Shown here piece by piece: positions 15,796-23,554 of a DNA stretch of 64,000 nt; positions within the stretch are counted from its first letter, which is position 1; each line of letters starts with the position of its first letter. The position numbers and the translations under genes are program-made. This DNA comes from Motiliproteus sp047633175. GTDB taxonomy: Bacteria > Pseudomonadota > Gammaproteobacteria > Pseudomonadales > Balneatricaceae. A model generated the notes under the pieces. That model searched no databases. It worked only from the letters and a program-made list of their open reading frames with translations, and was not told the DNA's origin. Location: NCBI GenBank assembly GCA_047633175.1, contig JBLIEQ010000004.1:1-64000 (forward strand). The letters are read 5' to 3'.

Positions 15796-16017
15796 ATGAA
15801 CGAAAAGATCAATGACGACGCGCTGATGGCGCTAAAGATCGCTTTTACCTATATGCCCAAAGCGATCGAGGTCACCAAATACGAATATGCTGACCGCTAT
15901 CAAGCCGTCCTGGACCATATTGAAAAGGTCAGAGAGACCCTGCTGATCAACGATGTCGACCCTGAAGAGGTATATGGCGAAATTGATCCGAAGAATACGC
16001 CTAACTCATCGTATTAG
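15796..16017 (+). CDS. Small acidic hypothetical protein
   Basis: 73 residues, acidic and mostly helical (for example AFTYMPKAIEVTKYEY), with AGAGGC nine bases before ATG 15796. No signal peptide or membrane segment. No family recognised. It lies between the toxin-antitoxin pair and two palindromic repeats. Confidence 0.5.
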   Translation: MNEKINDDALMALKIAFTYMPKAIEVTKYEYADRYQAVLDHIEKVRETLLINDVDPEEVYGEIDPKNTPNSSY

Positions 16018-16027
16018 GGTGCTGCTT

Positions 16028-16050
16028 GCTGGGATTGCATTCCAGCCTAC
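16028..16050. repeat. Palindromic repeat, CCTAC-tailed family, copy 3
   Basis: GCTGGGA and TTCCAGC pair (one wobble) around TTGCA and are followed by CTAC. It lies 11 bp after the hypothetical gene and is closest in sequence to copy 1 after phaC. Confidence 0.6.
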
Positions 16051-16110
16051 GGACCTTGATTTGTTAGAAAGACTTGCTCCTCTCTTCCTCTCCAGCCCTT
16101 TTATTCTGTT

Positions 16111-16146
16111 CAAAAGATCGCCTGCAGGCAGGCTCCCACGGTGCTA
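16111..16146. repeat. 36-bp REP-like element, present inverted at 54951
   Basis: Contains GATCGCCTGCAGGCAGGC and ends CCCACGGTGCTA. The reverse complement matches 54951-54986 at all 36 positions. Its core resembles the GTGGGAGC...GGCGATC type of REP sequence known from Pseudomonas and relatives. A further shared motif, CAACAACTAACGGG, follows at 16184. The remaining bases of 16147-16245 show no gene. Confidence 0.8.
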
Positions 16147-16245
16147 CATGCTGAGATTCGTGGGTATGCAAATTAACTGCTCGCAACAACTAACGGGCAA
16201 AGAGCTAACAAAGACAGGCTGTCGCTCAGTCTCCCGCTTCGCCCA

Positions 16246-17136
16246 TCAGGTCCGGGGCCAGGAACCGAGGCGCATGCGGCGGTATTGGCTCGGTGAGATC
16301 CCCATCACCTTCTTGAAGATCCTCGAAAAATAGTAGGCATCGTCGTAACCCAGTGCATAGCCGATCTCGCTGATGCTCTGGTTGCTGATGTCGAGCAGTT
16401 GGCAGGCGTGTTCGATCTTCAGGTTAATAAAGTGGTTGATGGCGCTGCTGCCGGTCAACTCTTTATAGCGTTTGGCAAAGTGAAACTTGGAGAGGTTGAC
16501 CAGGCTAGCCAGGGTGTCCAGTTCTAGGGGTTGGTGGATATGGGACTGCATATAGCTGTGAATCAGCTCTATATCGAAGCCTGAACGCTGGCTGGCAGGG
16601 CTGCGCAGCAGGGCCAGATAGCTGAGGATCTGCCGCAACTGGTTGGCGGCATGCAAAAATGGCCGCAGCTGGTAGCCGCTCTGACGGACCTGTAGCAGAT
16701 TCTCAAAGTCGGCAATCAGCTTGGCGTTCTGACCGACCTCGATCACAGGATAGTCCGGTTCCAGTGGTAGGTTGGCATAAAAATCCGCTGCCAGCCGCCC
16801 CTCAAAATGGACCCAGTAGATGCTCCAGGGGTCCTCGTCGTCTGCCGCGTAGGCATGTGCCAGTCCCCGTGGCAGCAGCAGTAGCTGCCCCCCTTTGAGG
16901 TAGCCGTTCCGCTGGCCGACGGTAAGGGATCCCCGCCCGGCGATGCAATAAATCAGCAGATAGTCATCATGAGACTCGCGTTCCATGGCGTGACCCAGCG
17001 CCTGAACATAGTGGCCCATCCCCAGCGGATAGAGTTCACCGGACAGGGGGTGCTGATGCAGTCGCTTGAGCAGCGACCGGGGGACGACGTAGCGGGCGCT
17101 GTTAGGAGGCAGAGGCCAACTGGAGGGTTTACTCAT
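16246..17136 (-). CDS. mmsR: AraC family activator, probable MmsR
   Basis: 296 residues. The N-terminal cupin-like half (with LIYCIAGRGSLTVGQ and LLLLPRGLAHAYAADD) is followed by two AraC helix-turn-helix motifs (about 190-290; LASLVNLSKFHFAKRYKEL and ISEIGYALGYDDAYYFSRIF). It is divergent from mmsA over 145 bp, as mmsR is in Pseudomonas, where it activates the mms genes in response to valine breakdown. The function is inferred from position and family. Confidence 0.82.
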   Translation of the reverse strand: MSKPSSWPLPPNSARYVVPRSLLKRLHQHPLSGELYPLGMGHYVQALGHAMERESHDDYLLIYCIAGRGSLTVGQRNGYLKGGQLLLLPRGLAHAYAADDEDPWSIYWVHFEGRLAADFYANLPLEPDYPVIEVGQNAKLIADFENLLQVRQSGYQLRPFLHAANQLRQILSYLALLRSPASQRSGFDIELIHSYMQSHIHQPLELDTLASLVNLSKFHFAKRYKELTGSSAINHFINLKIEHACQLLDISNQSISEIGYALGYDDAYYFSRIFKKVMGISPSQYRRMRLGSWPRT

Positions 17137-17281
17137 AAGAGCCTTTGTTCATACGACTATAGTTTTAAGCGGGGTGCTAATGACAAGATAGTCCATCATT
17201 GAGGCAACTTTATCAATCCTTCGGTTGTATTCGCTGTGCTTAAATCAGTTCAAGCTTACAAAAACAACCCAGGTGAATGCC

Positions 17282-18775
17282 ATGTCCAAGCCAGTCCCCC
17301 TCTTTATTAACGGTGAGTTTGTCCAGAGTCAGACCGACCAGTGGATCCCGGTGACCAATCCGGCTACTCAGGAAGTGATCGCCCAGGTGCCTTGCGCGAC
17401 GGCTGCAGAGATGGATGCGGCGATCGCCAGTGCCGCCAGCGCGTTTGAAACTTGGAAAGAGACCCCTGTCTCCGAGCGTGCCCGGCTGATGCTACGTTAT
17501 CAGGCACTGCTCAAAGAACATCATGACGAGATCGCCACCATCCTCGCCGAAGAGACCGGCAAGACCTTTGAGGATGCCAAGGGCGATGTGTTCCGTGGTA
17601 TCGAAGTGGTCGAGCAGGCCTGCAATATCGCCAGCATGTCGATGGGTGAGACGGTCGAGAACGTAGCCCGCAAGATCGACGGCTACAGCATCACCCAGCC
17701 GCTGGGCGTGTGCGTGGGTATTACACCGTTTAACTTCCCGGCGATGATCCCGCTGTGGATGTTCCCGATGGCGATCGCCTGCGGTAACACCTTTATTCTT
17801 AAGCCGTCCGAGCAGGATCCGAACACCCCGACCCGTCTGGCAGAACTCTTCGTCGAAGCAGGCGCCCCGGTCGGCGTATTACAGGTCGTTCATGGCGGCA
17901 AAGATCAGGTGAATACCCTGTTGACCCATCCGCTGACCCAGGCGATCTCCTTTGTGGGTTCCGTTGCGGTGGCTGAGCACATCTACAAGACCGGTACCGA
18001 TAACCTCAAGCGGGTACAGGCGTTTGCCGGTGCCAAGAACCATATGGTGATCATGCCCGATGCTCAGAAGAATCACATGATCAGCAACCTGGTCGGTGCC
18101 TCTGTGGGTGCCGGTGGTCAGCGCTGCATGGCGATCTCGGTGGCGGTGTTTGTCGGTGAGTCGCGCAAGTGGATCCCTGAATTGAAAGAGGCGTTGTCAA
18201 AAGTGCATCCTGGTGCTTGGAACGATCCTAAAGCCGCGTATGGCCCGCAGATCAATCCGCAGGCCAAAGCCAAGGTGCTTGGCTTTATCGAGGCCGGTAA
18301 GCGTGAAGGCGCTACCTGCGAGTTGGACGGTTCCAACTGCCGCGTCGAAGGTTTTCCCGATGGCAACTGGGTAGGCCCTACGCTGTTTACTAACGTCACT
18401 ACCGAGATGACGATCTATCAGGAAGAGATCTTCGGTCCGGTACTCTGCTGTATCGAAGTCGAGACTCTGGAAGAGGCGATCGAGCTGGTCAATAACAATC
18501 CATACGGTAACGGTACCTCGCTGTTTACCGCCTCGGGTGCGGTGGCGCGTAAGTATCAGCATGAGATTAAGGTCGGTCAGGTGGGCATCAATATCCCGGT
18601 TCCCGTACCGCTGCCTTTCTTCTCATTCACCGGCTGGCGCAAGTCGTTCTACGGCGATCAGCATGCTTACGGCAAGCAGGCTGTACGTTTTTACACCGAA
18701 ACCAAGACGGTAACGGCGCGTTGGTTCGAAGATGATATCACCACCGGCTCGAACATGAGCATCACCCTGAAGTAA
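17282..18775 (+). CDS. mmsA: Methylmalonate-semialdehyde dehydrogenase (CoA-acylating)
   Basis: 497 residues from ATG 17282, a CoA-dependent aldehyde dehydrogenase that turns methylmalonate semialdehyde into propionyl-CoA with NAD. The active-site Cys is in GAGGQRCMA, and the family marker PFNFPAMIPLWMFPMA is present. It is the first gene of the valine catabolic run and ends before a terminator, so it may also be transcribed alone. MmsR is divergent. An upstream in-frame start exists, but the N-terminus that matches the family begins here. Confidence 0.95.
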   Translation: MSKPVPLFINGEFVQSQTDQWIPVTNPATQEVIAQVPCATAAEMDAAIASAASAFETWKETPVSERARLMLRYQALLKEHHDEIATILAEETGKTFEDAKGDVFRGIEVVEQACNIASMSMGETVENVARKIDGYSITQPLGVCVGITPFNFPAMIPLWMFPMAIACGNTFILKPSEQDPNTPTRLAELFVEAGAPVGVLQVVHGGKDQVNTLLTHPLTQAISFVGSVAVAEHIYKTGTDNLKRVQAFAGAKNHMVIMPDAQKNHMISNLVGASVGAGGQRCMAISVAVFVGESRKWIPELKEALSKVHPGAWNDPKAAYGPQINPQAKAKVLGFIEAGKREGATCELDGSNCRVEGFPDGNWVGPTLFTNVTTEMTIYQEEIFGPVLCCIEVETLEEAIELVNNNPYGNGTSLFTASGAVARKYQHEIKVGQVGINIPVPVPLPFFSFTGWRKSFYGDQHAYGKQAVRFYTETKTVTARWFEDDITTGSNMSITLK

Positions 18776-18787
18776 GGTGTTAACGAT

Positions 18788-18824
18788 GGGGGGCTCAGGC
18801 TGAAGGCTCAGGCCCCCGTTTTTT
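18788..18824 (+). terminator. Rho-independent terminator after mmsA
   Basis: A G-rich arm (18788-18793) pairs with CCCCC (18813-18817) and neighbouring bases for about seven pairs, followed by six T. It could cause partial termination between mmsA and the acyl-CoA dehydrogenase. Confidence 0.6.
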
Positions 18825-18848
18825 ACCTAAGCCGTTAGGAAACGCTGT

Positions 18849-20006
18849 ATGGATTTTAATCTGACTGAAGATCAGGTCGCCTTTGCCGATGCGGCCCGGG
18901 CTTTCTCTGAGCAGGAACTGGCCCCCCAAGCTGCGGAATGGGATCGGGCGCAACTGTTTCCCAAGGCGGTGATTCGAAAAGCCGGTGAACTCGGTTTCTG
19001 TGGTATCTACACCCCGGAAGCGGCCGGTGGCATGGGCCTATCACGGCTCGATGCCCATATTATTTTTGAGCAGCTCTCCATGGGCTGCACCTCGACCACC
19101 GCCTTTATCACCATTCACAATATGGTGACCTGGATGATCGGCGAGTTCGCAAATGCTGAGACCATCGAGCGTTGGTGTCCGGCCATGGTCATGGGGGAGC
19201 AGCTGGGCTCCTACTGCCTGACCGAACCCAATGCTGGCTCCGATGCCGCCTCACTCAAGACCACTGCTAGGCGCGATGGCGATGACTATATCCTCAACGG
19301 CAGCAAGTGCTTTATCTCCGGTGCCGGGGAAACGGAGGTGCTGGTGGTGATGGCGCGAACCGGTGTCGAGGGTCCCAAGGGAATCTCCGCCTTTGCGATC
19401 GATGCCTCTCTGGCCGGGATCAGCTATGGCCGTAAAGAGGAGAAGATGGGCTGGAACAGCCAGCCAACCCGAATGATCACCTTCGAGGATGCCCGTATTC
19501 CTGCTAGTGCTCTGTTGGGCAAGGAGGGCGATGGTTTCAAGATCGCGATGCAGGGACTCGACGGCGGTCGGATCAATATTGCTACCTGCTCGATCGGCAC
19601 CGCTCAGCAGGCGCTGAACACTGCAGTTGCTTATATGCAGGAGCGCAAGCAGTTTGGCCAGCCCCTAGCGCAGTTCCAGGGGCTGCAGTTTAAGCTCGCC
19701 GATATGGCCACCGAGCTGGTCGCGGCACGGCAGCTGGTGCGCCTGGCGGCGTTTAAGCTCGATAACCAGGATACCGACAAAACCACCTACTGCGCGATGG
19801 CCAAACGCTTTGCCACCGATATCGGCTTCGAGGTCTGTAACGCCGCGTTGCAGATCCATGGCGGCAACGGTTACATCAAGGAATACCCGCTGGAGCGCCA
19901 TGTGCGCGATACCCGTGTGCATCAGATTCTGGAAGGCACCAATGAGATTATGCGGGTGGTGATAGCGCGCCGTCTGCTGGCAGAGAATGCGGACAGCGTG
20001 CTTTAA
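18849..20006 (+). CDS. Acyl-CoA dehydrogenase, probable isobutyryl-CoA dehydrogenase
   Basis: 385 residues, the usual length of the family. FAD-binding motifs YCLTEPNAGSDAAS and the GGNGY segment near the C-terminus are present, with the catalytic Glu expected in LEGTNEIMRV. It should oxidise isobutyryl-CoA to methacrylyl-CoA, because the hydratase, 3-hydroxyisobutyryl-CoA hydrolase and 3-hydroxyisobutyrate dehydrogenase that follow complete the valine route. Substrate is inferred from context; other short branched acyl-CoAs are possible. Confidence 0.88.
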   Translation: MDFNLTEDQVAFADAARAFSEQELAPQAAEWDRAQLFPKAVIRKAGELGFCGIYTPEAAGGMGLSRLDAHIIFEQLSMGCTSTTAFITIHNMVTWMIGEFANAETIERWCPAMVMGEQLGSYCLTEPNAGSDAASLKTTARRDGDDYILNGSKCFISGAGETEVLVVMARTGVEGPKGISAFAIDASLAGISYGRKEEKMGWNSQPTRMITFEDARIPASALLGKEGDGFKIAMQGLDGGRINIATCSIGTAQQALNTAVAYMQERKQFGQPLAQFQGLQFKLADMATELVAARQLVRLAAFKLDNQDTDKTTYCAMAKRFATDIGFEVCNAALQIHGGNGYIKEYPLERHVRDTRVHQILEGTNEIMRVVIARRLLAENADSVL

Positions 20007-20044
20007 CTGACCGCCATAAAACTGATCTGTTTGAGGAAAAACCC

Positions 20045-20821
20045 ATGAGCGACATGATTTTAATCGAGAAACACGGCCACACCGCGCTGCTGACGATGAA
20101 CAACCCGCCGGCCAATACCTGGACCGAAGCGAGCCTTAAAGCGCTGAAAGTCACCGTCGAAGAACTCAATGACGACAAGGACATCTATGCATTGGTGATC
20201 ACCGGCCAGGGCGATAAATTCTTCTCCGCCGGTGCCGACCTTAACCTGTTCGCCGCCGGTGACGTTGGGGTAGCGCGCAATATGGCCCGCTACTTCGGTG
20301 AGGCGTTCGAGGCCCTGAGTCAGTTCCGCGGCGTCTCTATCGCCGCGATCAACGGCTATGCGATGGGTGGCGGTCTGGAAGTGGCCCTGGCCTGCGACCT
20401 GCGGGTCGCCGAGGAGCAAACCCAGATGGCGCTGCCCGAAGCCAAGGTGGGCCTGCTGCCCTGTGCCGGGGGGACTCAGAACCTGCTCAACCTGATCAGC
20501 ATGGCCTGGGCCAAGCGCCTGATCCTCTGCGGCGAACGCATCAAGGCTCCCAAGGCTCTGGAGATCGGCCTGATCGAAGAGCTGGTGCCCCAAGGGGGCG
20601 CACTCGCCAAGGCGCTATCGATGGCCGAAGCGGTTGCTCAGCAGAGCCCCTCGTCGGTGGCGGCCTGCAAGGAGCTGATTCAGCTGGCGCATCAGCGCAA
20701 TAACAGCACCAGTCTGCCGATCGAACGTGAATTTTTCGTGGATCTGTTCCATACCCAAGACCAGCAAGAGGGTGTCCAGGCCTTCCTTGAGAAGCGTAAG
20801 CCGCAATGGAAGAACTGCTAA
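20045..20821 (+). CDS. Enoyl-CoA hydratase/isomerase family protein
   Basis: 258 residues, crotonase fold. The oxyanion-hole region is AINGYAMGGGLEVALACDLR, and the catalytic Glu lies in PEAKVGLLPCAGGTQ. It is translated from a good GAGG site and is followed after 17 bp by the hydrolase gene. In this cluster it should hydrate methacrylyl-CoA to 3-hydroxyisobutyryl-CoA. Confidence 0.9.
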   Translation: MSDMILIEKHGHTALLTMNNPPANTWTEASLKALKVTVEELNDDKDIYALVITGQGDKFFSAGADLNLFAAGDVGVARNMARYFGEAFEALSQFRGVSIAAINGYAMGGGLEVALACDLRVAEEQTQMALPEAKVGLLPCAGGTQNLLNLISMAWAKRLILCGERIKAPKALEIGLIEELVPQGGALAKALSMAEAVAQQSPSSVAACKELIQLAHQRNNSTSLPIEREFFVDLFHTQDQQEGVQAFLEKRKPQWKNC

Positions 20822-20838
20822 GTGCAGAGGAATGGATT

Positions 20839-21957
20839 ATGAGCGCGATACTGTTTACCGAACACCCCGCCGGCAACGGCAAGAAGATCGCTCAGGCGAC
20901 CCTGAACTCTGAGAAGAGTCTCAATGCGCTGTCGTTGGAGATGATCCGGCTGCTGGCCCCCAAACTCTCCGAGTGGCAGGCCGACCCCTCGGTCGCCGCG
21001 GTGATCCTGGACGGCGCCGGCGCTAAGGCGTTCTGCGCCGGGGGGGATATCGTCAACCTCTATAAGGGCATGGTCGGCGAGGGCGAGCCGGGTTTCTGCG
21101 AGGCCTTCTTTATCGAAGAGTACCGGCTTGATTATGCGATCCACTGCTTCGACAAGCCGTTGATCGTCTGGGGCAGCGGCATCGTTATGGGCGGCGGCCT
21201 GGGGTTGATGGCCGGTGCAGACTATCGGGTGGTCACCGAGACTTCGCGTATTGCGATGCCCGAGGTGAGTATCGGTCTCTACCCCGATGTCGGTGGTACC
21301 TGGTTTTTGAACCGCATGCCCGGCCGGGTCGGGCTGTTTCTGGGATTGACCGCCAGTGCCATGAATGCCGCCGATTGCCTCTACGTCGGCCTGGCCGATC
21401 GCTATATCCAGAGTGACAAACGCCCGCTGCTGCTAGAGCTACTACAGGGCGTTGCCTGGGGGGATGATCTTGAAGCCTTGCATCATGGCGTTAACACAGT
21501 GCTGCGCCAGCTGGAGCAGGAAAGTCTGACGGCACAACCCTCCTTGCAACCTGAGTCGCAACTGTTTAAGCATCGCGAGCAGATCAATACCCTGATGGAT
21601 CATCAGGCCCTGAGCGATATCCATACGGCCATCCTGGCACTGGAGACCGACGATCGCTGGTTGCAGCGCGCTCAGGCTGCGCTCAGGGGTGGGAGCCCGG
21701 CGGCGATGGCACTGATCTTCGCCCAGCTTAAACGCGGTAAGCAGCTGTCGTTGAAAGAGGTGTTTCAGGCCGAGCTGGATCTGTCGGTCAACTGCACTCA
21801 AGCGGGTGAGTTTGCCGAGGGTGTCCGCGCCCTGCTGATCGACAAGGACGGCAAGCCGAACTGGACCTTCAAGTCGTTGGCAGAGGTCGATGCCGACTGG
21901 ATCGAGGCGCTGTTTCAGAGCCCCTGGCCTGAGCGGCATCCGCTGGCGGGTCTTTAA
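20839..21957 (+). CDS. 3-hydroxyisobutyryl-CoA hydrolase
   Basis: 372 residues from ATG 20839, chosen because AGAGGA lies eight bases upstream. Crotonase-type fold with GSGIVMGGGLGLMAGADYR and the hydrolase-specific MPEVSIGLYPDVGGTWFLN. Length, about 100 residues more than a hydratase, fits the HIBCH subfamily, which releases free 3-hydroxyisobutyrate and so avoids toxic methacrylyl-CoA. It sits between the hydratase and mmsB genes. Confidence 0.9.
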   Translation: MSAILFTEHPAGNGKKIAQATLNSEKSLNALSLEMIRLLAPKLSEWQADPSVAAVILDGAGAKAFCAGGDIVNLYKGMVGEGEPGFCEAFFIEEYRLDYAIHCFDKPLIVWGSGIVMGGGLGLMAGADYRVVTETSRIAMPEVSIGLYPDVGGTWFLNRMPGRVGLFLGLTASAMNAADCLYVGLADRYIQSDKRPLLLELLQGVAWGDDLEALHHGVNTVLRQLEQESLTAQPSLQPESQLFKHREQINTLMDHQALSDIHTAILALETDDRWLQRAQAALRGGSPAAMALIFAQLKRGKQLSLKEVFQAELDLSVNCTQAGEFAEGVRALLIDKDGKPNWTFKSLAEVDADWIEALFQSPWPERHPLAGL

Positions 21958-21995
21958 GCGCTCAAAATACGCCATAGTTTCAAATCGCGGCCTGC

Positions 21996-22017
21996 GTCGG
22001 ACTAAAGTCCGACCTAC
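21996..22017. repeat. Palindromic repeat, CCTAC-tailed family, copy 4
   Basis: GTCGGACT and AGTCCGAC flank AA and are followed by CTACAAA. The core is identical to the copy at 58068-58090. It lies between the hydrolase and mmsB genes, inside the presumed operon. Confidence 0.75.
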
Positions 22018-22038
22018 AAACAAGAACAGGAGAACTCT

Positions 22039-22929
22039 ATGTCAAAAATTGCATTTGTCGGTCTGGGAAATATGGGTGGGCCGATGGCCGCCAATCTGGT
22101 TAAAGGCGGGCACGAGGTGCGGGTGTTTGATCTGTCCGACGCAGCGCTCAAGCAGGCGATCGATGCCGGTGCGCACTCTGCACCCAGCGCCTCTGACGCG
22201 GTCGAAGGAGCTGAGGTACTGATCACCATGCTGCCGGCGGGGATCCATGTGGAGTCGGTACTGGTCTCCCGGGATGCGCTACTGGACAAGATTAGTAAAG
22301 ACTGCCTGGTGATCGATAGCAGCACCATCGATGCCGGTTCTGCCCGTAATCTCGGTAAAGCAGCCGCAGAGCGGGGTATCGAGTTTCTGGATGCTCCGGT
22401 CTCCGGCGGCACCGCCGGTGCGGCTGCCGGTACCCTGGCGTTTATGGTCGGCGGTAGCGAGAGCGGCTTCGCCAGGGCATTACCCATCCTGGAATGTATG
22501 GGCAAGAACATCTTCCATGCTGGCGGCGCCGGTGCCGGTCAGGTGGCTAAAGCCTGCAACAACATGCTGCTGGCGATCCATATGGCCGGTACCGCCGAAG
22601 CGCTGAATATGGGGATCAACAACGGCCTGGATCCCAAGGTGCTGTCCGAGATCATGCTCAAGAGTTCGGGACGTAACTGGTCGCTGGAGGTCTACAACCC
22701 GGTGCCCGGCGTTCAGGAAGGCGCTCCGGCTTCAAACGACTATAAGGGCGGCTTTATGACCGACCTGATGTGTAAGGATCTGGGGCTGGCGATGGATGCC
22801 AGCCAAGCCAGCCGCTCGGCGGTTCCTATGGGTTCGGCCGCACGGGGGCTGTTTAACCTGCATCAGGCGCAGGGGCGAGGCTCACTGGATTTCTCCAGTA
22901 TCCTGAAAATGTATCAGCAAAAGAGCTGA
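22039..22929 (+). CDS. mmsB: 3-hydroxyisobutyrate dehydrogenase
   Basis: 296 residues. The NAD-binding N-terminus GLGNMGGPMAANLVKGG, the substrate motif DAPVSGGTAGAAAGTLAF and the catalytic Lys in GAGQVAKACNNML identify the beta-hydroxyacid dehydrogenase family, and the context identifies the substrate. It oxidises 3-hydroxyisobutyrate to methylmalonate semialdehyde, the substrate of MmsA. A strong ACAGGAG site precedes the ATG. Confidence 0.93.
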   Translation: MSKIAFVGLGNMGGPMAANLVKGGHEVRVFDLSDAALKQAIDAGAHSAPSASDAVEGAEVLITMLPAGIHVESVLVSRDALLDKISKDCLVIDSSTIDAGSARNLGKAAAERGIEFLDAPVSGGTAGAAAGTLAFMVGGSESGFARALPILECMGKNIFHAGGAGAGQVAKACNNMLLAIHMAGTAEALNMGINNGLDPKVLSEIMLKSSGRNWSLEVYNPVPGVQEGAPASNDYKGGFMTDLMCKDLGLAMDASQASRSAVPMGSAARGLFNLHQAQGRGSLDFSSILKMYQQKS

Positions 22930-22944
22930 TCCGGCATAGAACAG

Positions 22945-22970
22945 GCTCTCCCTTCGGTGGGGGAGCTTTA
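22945..22970 (+). terminator. Hairpin after mmsB, probable terminator
   Basis: GCTCTCCC and GGGGGAGC pair over eight bases (one wobble) around TTCGGT, followed by TTTAAA. The T run is short. Confidence 0.5.
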
Positions 22971-23006
22971 AACACATATATGACGTTTACCTGAGGGATA
23001 TAGGCG

Positions 23007-23453
23007 ATGCCAGATCCAGTCAAGGCACTACTCAGCGAGTATCCGGTTCATCTTGAACTGCCGGTGCTCTGGGGCAATATGGACGCCTTCGGGCATGTCA
23101 ATAATCTGATCTATCTGCGCTGGTTCGAAAGCGGACGGATCGCCTATCTGGAAGCCATGGGTAGCATGGGACCAGAGGCAGACCCAGCCTTGGCGGGAAT
23201 CGGCCCGATTCTGGGGCATACCGATTGCCGCTTTAAGATACCGCTCGAGTATCCCGATACCATCACCGTCGGTGTGCGGGTTACCGAGATCGGTGATGAT
23301 CGCTTTACGATGGATCATAAGGTTGTCAGCCATCAACACGGCAAGGTAGCGGCCGAGGGCAGTGGTCTGATCGTCTGCGTGGATTACAAACGTGGCGGCA
23401 AGGTCGCGATGCCTGCCGCCTGGCGTGAGGCGATAGAGCGGCTCGAGGGCTAG
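23007..23453 (+). CDS. Hotdog-fold acyl-CoA thioesterase
   Basis: 148 residues, 4-hydroxybenzoyl-CoA thioesterase-like, with the active-site region WGNMDAFGHVNNLIYLRWFE, in which the Asp and the following His-Val-Asn are typical. It probably hydrolyses a short acyl-CoA formed in or near this pathway, for example to relieve CoA trapping. The exact substrate is unknown. Confidence 0.82.
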   Translation: MPDPVKALLSEYPVHLELPVLWGNMDAFGHVNNLIYLRWFESGRIAYLEAMGSMGPEADPALAGIGPILGHTDCRFKIPLEYPDTITVGVRVTEIGDDRFTMDHKVVSHQHGKVAAEGSGLIVCVDYKRGGKVAMPAAWREAIERLEG

Positions 23454-23554
23454 CAGGCTGGCCGACTCTGTTTTACAGAGAACAGCGATCGTGGCCAGAG
23501 GGTTTTAGATCACTGAAAATAATGACTAAAAATAATAATACCAAGGGGTGTGGC

